Assembly (NCBI GenBank): GCA_946186925.1
Contig: CAMHPA010000014.1
Coordinates: 1-57,415, forward strand
DNA: 57,415 nucleotides
Direction: 5' to 3'
Origin: an uncultured Bacteroidota bacterium
Lineage (GTDB): Bacteria > Bacteroidota > Bacteroidia > Bacteroidales > SZUA-534
The notes under the pieces were generated by a model, which saw nothing but the letters and a program-made list of their open reading frames with translations, did not search any database and was not told the origin of the DNA. Both the position numbers and the translations under genes were made by a program. How positions within the stretch are numbered: position 1 is the first letter of the stretch; the number at the start of each line of letters is the position of its first letter. Of the stretch, positions 45,201-51,200 are shown piece by piece.

Positions 45201-48200
45201 CAGGTAGTCGCAGTTGTAGAACGCATAACCGCCAATGCTTGTGAGGGCAGTGGCGCCGCTCAGGTCAACCGATGATAGTTTGGTGTTGTAGAACGCATAC
45301 CCGCCAAGTGTTTTAAGACCAGTGGCGTTGCTGAAATCTACGTTTTCCAGCTTGCTGCATTCAATGAAAGCATAGCTGCCTATTGTTACAATACTCTCCG
45401 GGATGACAATGTCGGTCAAGTCGCAATATCTGAACGCCTCTTGGCCAATGCTTGCAAGGCTGGTGGCGTTTTCAAACTCGATGTTGGCCAGTTTGTCGCA
45501 GCTGTAGAATGCAGTGTTGCCAATGCTTGCAAGGCTTGTGGCCTGGCTCAGGTCAACAGTTGCCAGATTGTCGCAATCGCGGAACGCATTCTGGCCAATG
45601 GCCTCAACAGTTGCCGGAATGGCAACCTCGGTCAGGCCGTCGCAGTTGCGGAACGCACCATTGCCAATGTTTTTGAGGCCTGTAGCCTGGCTGAAATCAA
45701 CCGATGTCAGGCCTTTGTCTTGGAAAGCATTGTTGCTAATAACGGTTACTTGTGCCGGAATCACAACCTCGGCGTTGCTGCCGGTGTATTTCACCAGGTT
45801 GGTCTTGGCAAGGTCGGCGTAAACAAAGTCGCCATCAACACAGCCGTTGCGCACAAGAGCGCCCCAGGTGCTGGTCTCAGAGCCGGCAGGGCCGTTGTAG
45901 ATCAAGTTCATCACATTGCTGAACGCATTGTCGCTGATTGATGTTACCGTCGCGGGTACGTCAATCGATACTAACATTGTGTTGAGGTTTGTGAATACAT
46001 TGGCTCCAACAAAGCGGGTATTGCTGTTGATGGTGTACGAATCCTGCTGGTCAACGGCTTTTGCCAAGTACAGATACTTATTGGTGCTGTTGCCATAGTA
46101 GCCAAGTCCGCCCGAAACATTCATTGCCTCGGTGCAGGGGTAGATGGCATAGCTGTTAATAGTCTCAACCGATTCGGGGATGGTTACCTTGGTCAGATTG
46201 TAGCAATTCCAGAAGGCATAGCTGCCGATGCGTTTGATAGTGGTGGCTTGTGCCAAATTAATGGCGGCCAATTTGTCGCAGTCGTAGAACGCATAGTCGT
46301 CAATGGTTTCGAGCGTTGCCGGGAATTTAACCTCGGTAAGGGCGTTGCAGTCGTAGAACGCATTTGAGGGGATTGATGTGAGTTTGGTGTTGCTCAAATC
46401 AGCCGTTTCTATTTTGTCGCAGTAGCTGAATGCCTCACTGCCAATGGTCTCAAGCGTTGCCGGGAGCTTCACCTCGTTAAGACCGTCGCAGTTGTAGAAT
46501 GTGCGGTAGGCAATGCTTGTAACGTTGGTGTTGCTCAGGTCGGCGGCTGTCAGCTTGTTGCAGTTGTAGAATGCCTGTTGGCCAATGGTCTCAAGCGTTG
46601 CCGGGAATTTAGCCTCTTCAAGGGCAGCGCAATCGTAGAACGAGTAGGAGCCTAAGCTTGTAACATTGGTGCTGCTCAAGTCGGCTTTTGCCAGCTTGTC
46701 GCAGTTGTAGAATGCATAGTCGCCAATGGTCTCAAGCGTTTCCGGGAAGTTAACCTCTTCAAGGGCAGCGCAATCGTAGAACGAGTAGGAGCCTAAGCTT
46801 GTAACGTTGGTGTTGCTCAGGTCGGCTTTCGCCAGCTTGTCGCAGTTGTAGAATGCATAGTCGCCAATGTAAGCAAGGTTGGTGAGGCTGCTGAAATCAA
46901 AGCCTTCGGCATTATAGCAGTTGTAGAATGCCTGTCGGCCAATGGTCTCGATGGTCGAAGGAAGAACAACCTCGGTCAGGTTCGAATAATAGTTGTAGAA
47001 CGCGTAGTATCCAACGCAGCTAACACCCTCCTCAAACACTACCTTCTTAATCTGGCTGCGTTTCTCGTACCACGGATAGGCCGAGTAGTCTGTCAGATCG
47101 AAGCAGTCGGTAATGGTGAGTGTGCCGTTTTCGTCAACGCTCCATTTGCCAACGCCCCAGTTCACCTTGCGGCCGTTGGGGTTCCAGTTCTCGTCCCATC
47201 CGGCAAGCCGCGCTGTGGCGGGTGTGTTGATTGCAAGGTTGCTGTTGGTGTTGTAGAACGCATAGTAGCCAATGCTTGTAACTGTCTCAGGAATGCTGAC
47301 AGTTGTAAGGCTCGAGCAGCTCGAGAATGCGTAGGGGGCGATTACTTTGGTGTCCTCGTTCACCTCGCACTCGGTGATGCTGGTCGATGCGGCTTTTGCA
47401 AGAACCACGTACGGATTGTCGTCGTTGCCTAAGTAGTAGGCGCCGTTCTCCTCGGTTACATAGTTGGTGCAGTTGCTAAACGCGCCAATTCTCACAGCCT
47501 TGACATTGCTGTTGACCGTGCTGGCGCTCACATCGTTGCTGGTGGCTTCCATCAGAATCACATAGTTGTTCTGGTCGTTGCCCAAATATTTGAAGCCGTT
47601 CTCCTCAGTGTATTGCAGGTTGGGGCAATTGCTGAATGAGTTGGCATAGACTCTGAAATATGCATCCGGAACCATAACAGTCTCCAACTCCGTGCAATTG
47701 GCGAATGCGTTGTCGCTGATTGATATGAGGCTTGTGGCATTGCTCAAATCAACACTCTTCAGTTTGTATTCAGAGTTGAAGGCGTACGCGTAGATGTATT
47801 GGAGTTTTGAACCCTCGCTGCAGTCAACACTCTCCAATTTGTCGCACTCGTAGAAAGCATAGTCGTTAATGCTTATAACCGATGCCGGAATGGTTACCGA
47901 TCTCAGGTTGTTGCAGTCGTAGAACGCGCGATCACGGATGCTTGTGAGGCTTGTGGCCTGGCTCAGGTCGATGGTCGACAAGCTGTCGCAACTTTGTACC
48001 ATATATTGTCCCAGCGAGGTGACTTTGGCCGGAATGGCTAATGTCCTCAGGCTGTCGCAGTCGCGGAAGGCATAGTCGCCAATGGTAGTCAGGCTTGCTG
48101 CCTGGCTCATATCAACGGTAGCCAGCTTATGGCAGTTCTGGAAAGCTCTTTGACTAATCTGAGTAACTTTCTCGGGAATTACTATCGCCTCCAGACTATT

Positions 48201-51200
48201 GCAGTATTGGAATGCGTAGCTGCCAATAGTTGTCAGGGCTGCGGCTTGGCTCAAATCAACAGTAGCCAGTTTGTCGCAGCTGTCGAATGCGTCGCTGCCA
48301 ATCGAAGTTACTTTCGCCGGAATGGCTATCGCTTTCAGGCTGTCGCAGTTGTAGAAAGCATAGTCGCCAATGGTAGTCAGGCTTTCGGCCTGGTTCATAT
48401 CAACGTTTGCCAGCTTCTGGCAGTCGTAGAATGCATTGGAGCCAATTGATGTAACATTCTCTGGGATGGCTACCGATGTCAGGCTGTCGCAGTTGTAGAA
48501 AGCATTGCTGTTTATGGCAGTGATTTGCTCGGGTAGGCTCACATTGGCCAATGCGTAGCAATTTTTGAACAGATTTGAGCTGATGTAGTTCAAACCTGTT
48601 GCCTGGCTCAAATCGGCGCTTGCCAAACGGTCGCAGCTTTCGAAAGCGTTGTTGCTAATATCGCTAACCGTTGCCGGAATGGTTACGGCTGTCAGATAGT
48701 CGCAGTCATAGAACGCAGACTCGCCAATCTTAGTGAGCGATGCTGGCAGGTTTACAATCTTCAACGAGTCGCAGTTCCGGAAGGCGTAGCTGCCGATGGC
48801 AACAACTTTTGCCGGAATGGTAACGTTGCCGCCATTGCCAATGTAGCCGGCCACAATGGTCTTGGCCTCGTCTTTATAGATGAAGTCGCCATCAGTGATG
48901 CCGTTGCGGCACAGCGCGCCCCAAGTGTCGGTCTCGGAGCCGGCATAGCCGTAGTAGTTGATATTCTTTACACGCAAGAACGCGTTGCTGCCTATTGTAG
49001 CCACACCGTCGGGAACATCAAGCGATACAATGTTGTAGTCGTATTCGAATGCGTTCTGGCCAATTGAGATGAGGCTTGTGGCCGGGCTCAGGTCGGCGTC
49101 GGTCAGATTGCTGCAGCTGGAGAACGCATAGCTACCAATGGTTGTGAGGGCAGTGGCGTTGCTAAAGTCAACGGTTTCCAAATTGTCGCAGTTGCCGAAT
49201 GCCTGGTAGCCGATGCTCTCAATGGTCGATGGTATTGCAAACTCGGTCAGATAGTCGTAATCGTAGAATGCTTGGTAACCAATAGAGGTAACATTGCTTG
49301 TGAACTCAATGCTCTTGATCAGGTTGCGCACGCCAGACCACTTGTAGTCGATGTTGTTGTTGAACGAGTATTCCTTCTTCACGGTGAGCACCGAGTCGGC
49401 ACTCAGCTCCCAGTTGGTGTAGTCCCAGCCTGTTGGTTTCCAATCGTTCCAAGCATAGCTCAGGCTAATTCCGTTGCTCGATTCAGCCTCGCATAATATT
49501 GCTTGAAGTTTGTCGCAGGAGTTGAACGCATAGTATCCATAAGATGTAACCCCTGCAGGAATGACAACTCTTGTGATATTGTCGCAGTTCTGGAATGCAT
49601 ATTGGCCAAAGGATTTGAGGCTTGTTGCCTGGCTGAGATCCAAATCGGCCATAGCAAAGCAGTCGGCGAATGCATATTCGCCAATGGTTTCAACTGTTGC
49701 CGGGATGGTTGCCGCCGCCAATTTGTCGCTGCTGTAGAACGCATAGTAGCCAATAGTTGTCAGGCCGGTGGTCTGGCTGAAGTCAACACTGCTCAGGTTG
49801 TCACAGTCGCGGAAGGCATAGTTGCCAACGGTGGTAACACCGTTTGTGAACACAACGCTGGTAATTTGGCTGCGCAGGCCGCTCCACGGATAATTGCTGC
49901 CGCTGTTGTAGGTTATATCCTCGTAAACGGTGAGCACGCCGTCGGTCAAATCCCAAGCGTTGCAAAGCCATTTCATCGGGCGGTTGCTACTGCTCCACGA
50001 GCTGCCCAAACTGATTGAACCTGAGGCACCTTCAAAATTAAAGCTGATGTTGTTGCACTCATTGAATGCATACGAGCCAATAGAGATGACTGATGCCGGA
50101 ATGGTTATCGAGGTCAGGTTGTTGCAGTTGTAGAATGTATAGCTGCCAATTGATTCAAGGCCGGTGGCTTGGCTCAGGTCAATAGCTGTGATGTTTGAGC
50201 CACGGAACACATTGTCGCCAATGCTTGTAACCGTGCTTGGAATCACAATGCTTGTGGCGTTGCCGATGTAGCCGGTCAGTTGTGTCTTATCCTCGTCGGC
50301 ATATACAAAGCCGTCGCTGTCGGTTGTGGCGTTATAGTTGATTGCACCCCACGGGTTGCCGCTGGTGAAATCGCTGTTGTTGGTAACAAGTGCCACACCA
50401 TTGAAGGCGCTGGCGCTAATTGAGGTTAACGCGTTATCTGCCGGAATGGTAACCGTCAGATTGCGGCAACGGTCGAAGGCATTGTTACCGATGGTTTCAA
50501 CAGTGGCCGGAATCTCAACTGTGCCTTGTTTGGCAAGGCAACCGGTCAGTTGTGTCTTACCCTCGTCGGCATATACAAAGTTGCCGTCGATGTATCCGTT
50601 GCGCGTCAAGGCGCCCCAGGTGCTGCTTGCGTTGCCGTAAGTGCCGTTGTACGCAATATTCTTAATGCCTGAGAAAGCATCATCGTAAATGCTTGTAACC
50701 CCATCGGGAACAGTAAGCGAGCAAACTAAATTGTCGCACTCACTGAACGAATATTCGCCAATGGTTTTCAAGGCAGTGGCGCCGCTAAAGTCGAGCGATG
50801 TCATATTTCTGCAGCCTTGGAACGCGAATCCTCTGATGATTGTGAGGCTTGTGGCGTTGTTCAGGTTAACATCGGCCAGGCTGACGCAATAGCGGAACGC
50901 ATAGCTGTCGATGTTTTCGAGGGCAGTGGCGTTGCTAAAGTCAACGCTTGCCAATTTCTGGCAATTACCGAACGAGTAGTAGCCGATGGTTTTAAGCGAT
51001 GCCGGAACAACTATTCCTTCCAGCTTTTTGCAGTTATAGAACGCCTGGTTGCCAATGGTAGTGAGGCTTGATGCTCCGCTAAAGTCAGCAGTTGCCAGAT
51101 TTTCGCAATTATAAAACGCATATTCGCCAATGGTTACAACTGATTCGGGTATGGTTATCTCAGTCATAGAAGTGCATCCGCGGAACGTCTCGGAGCTAAT

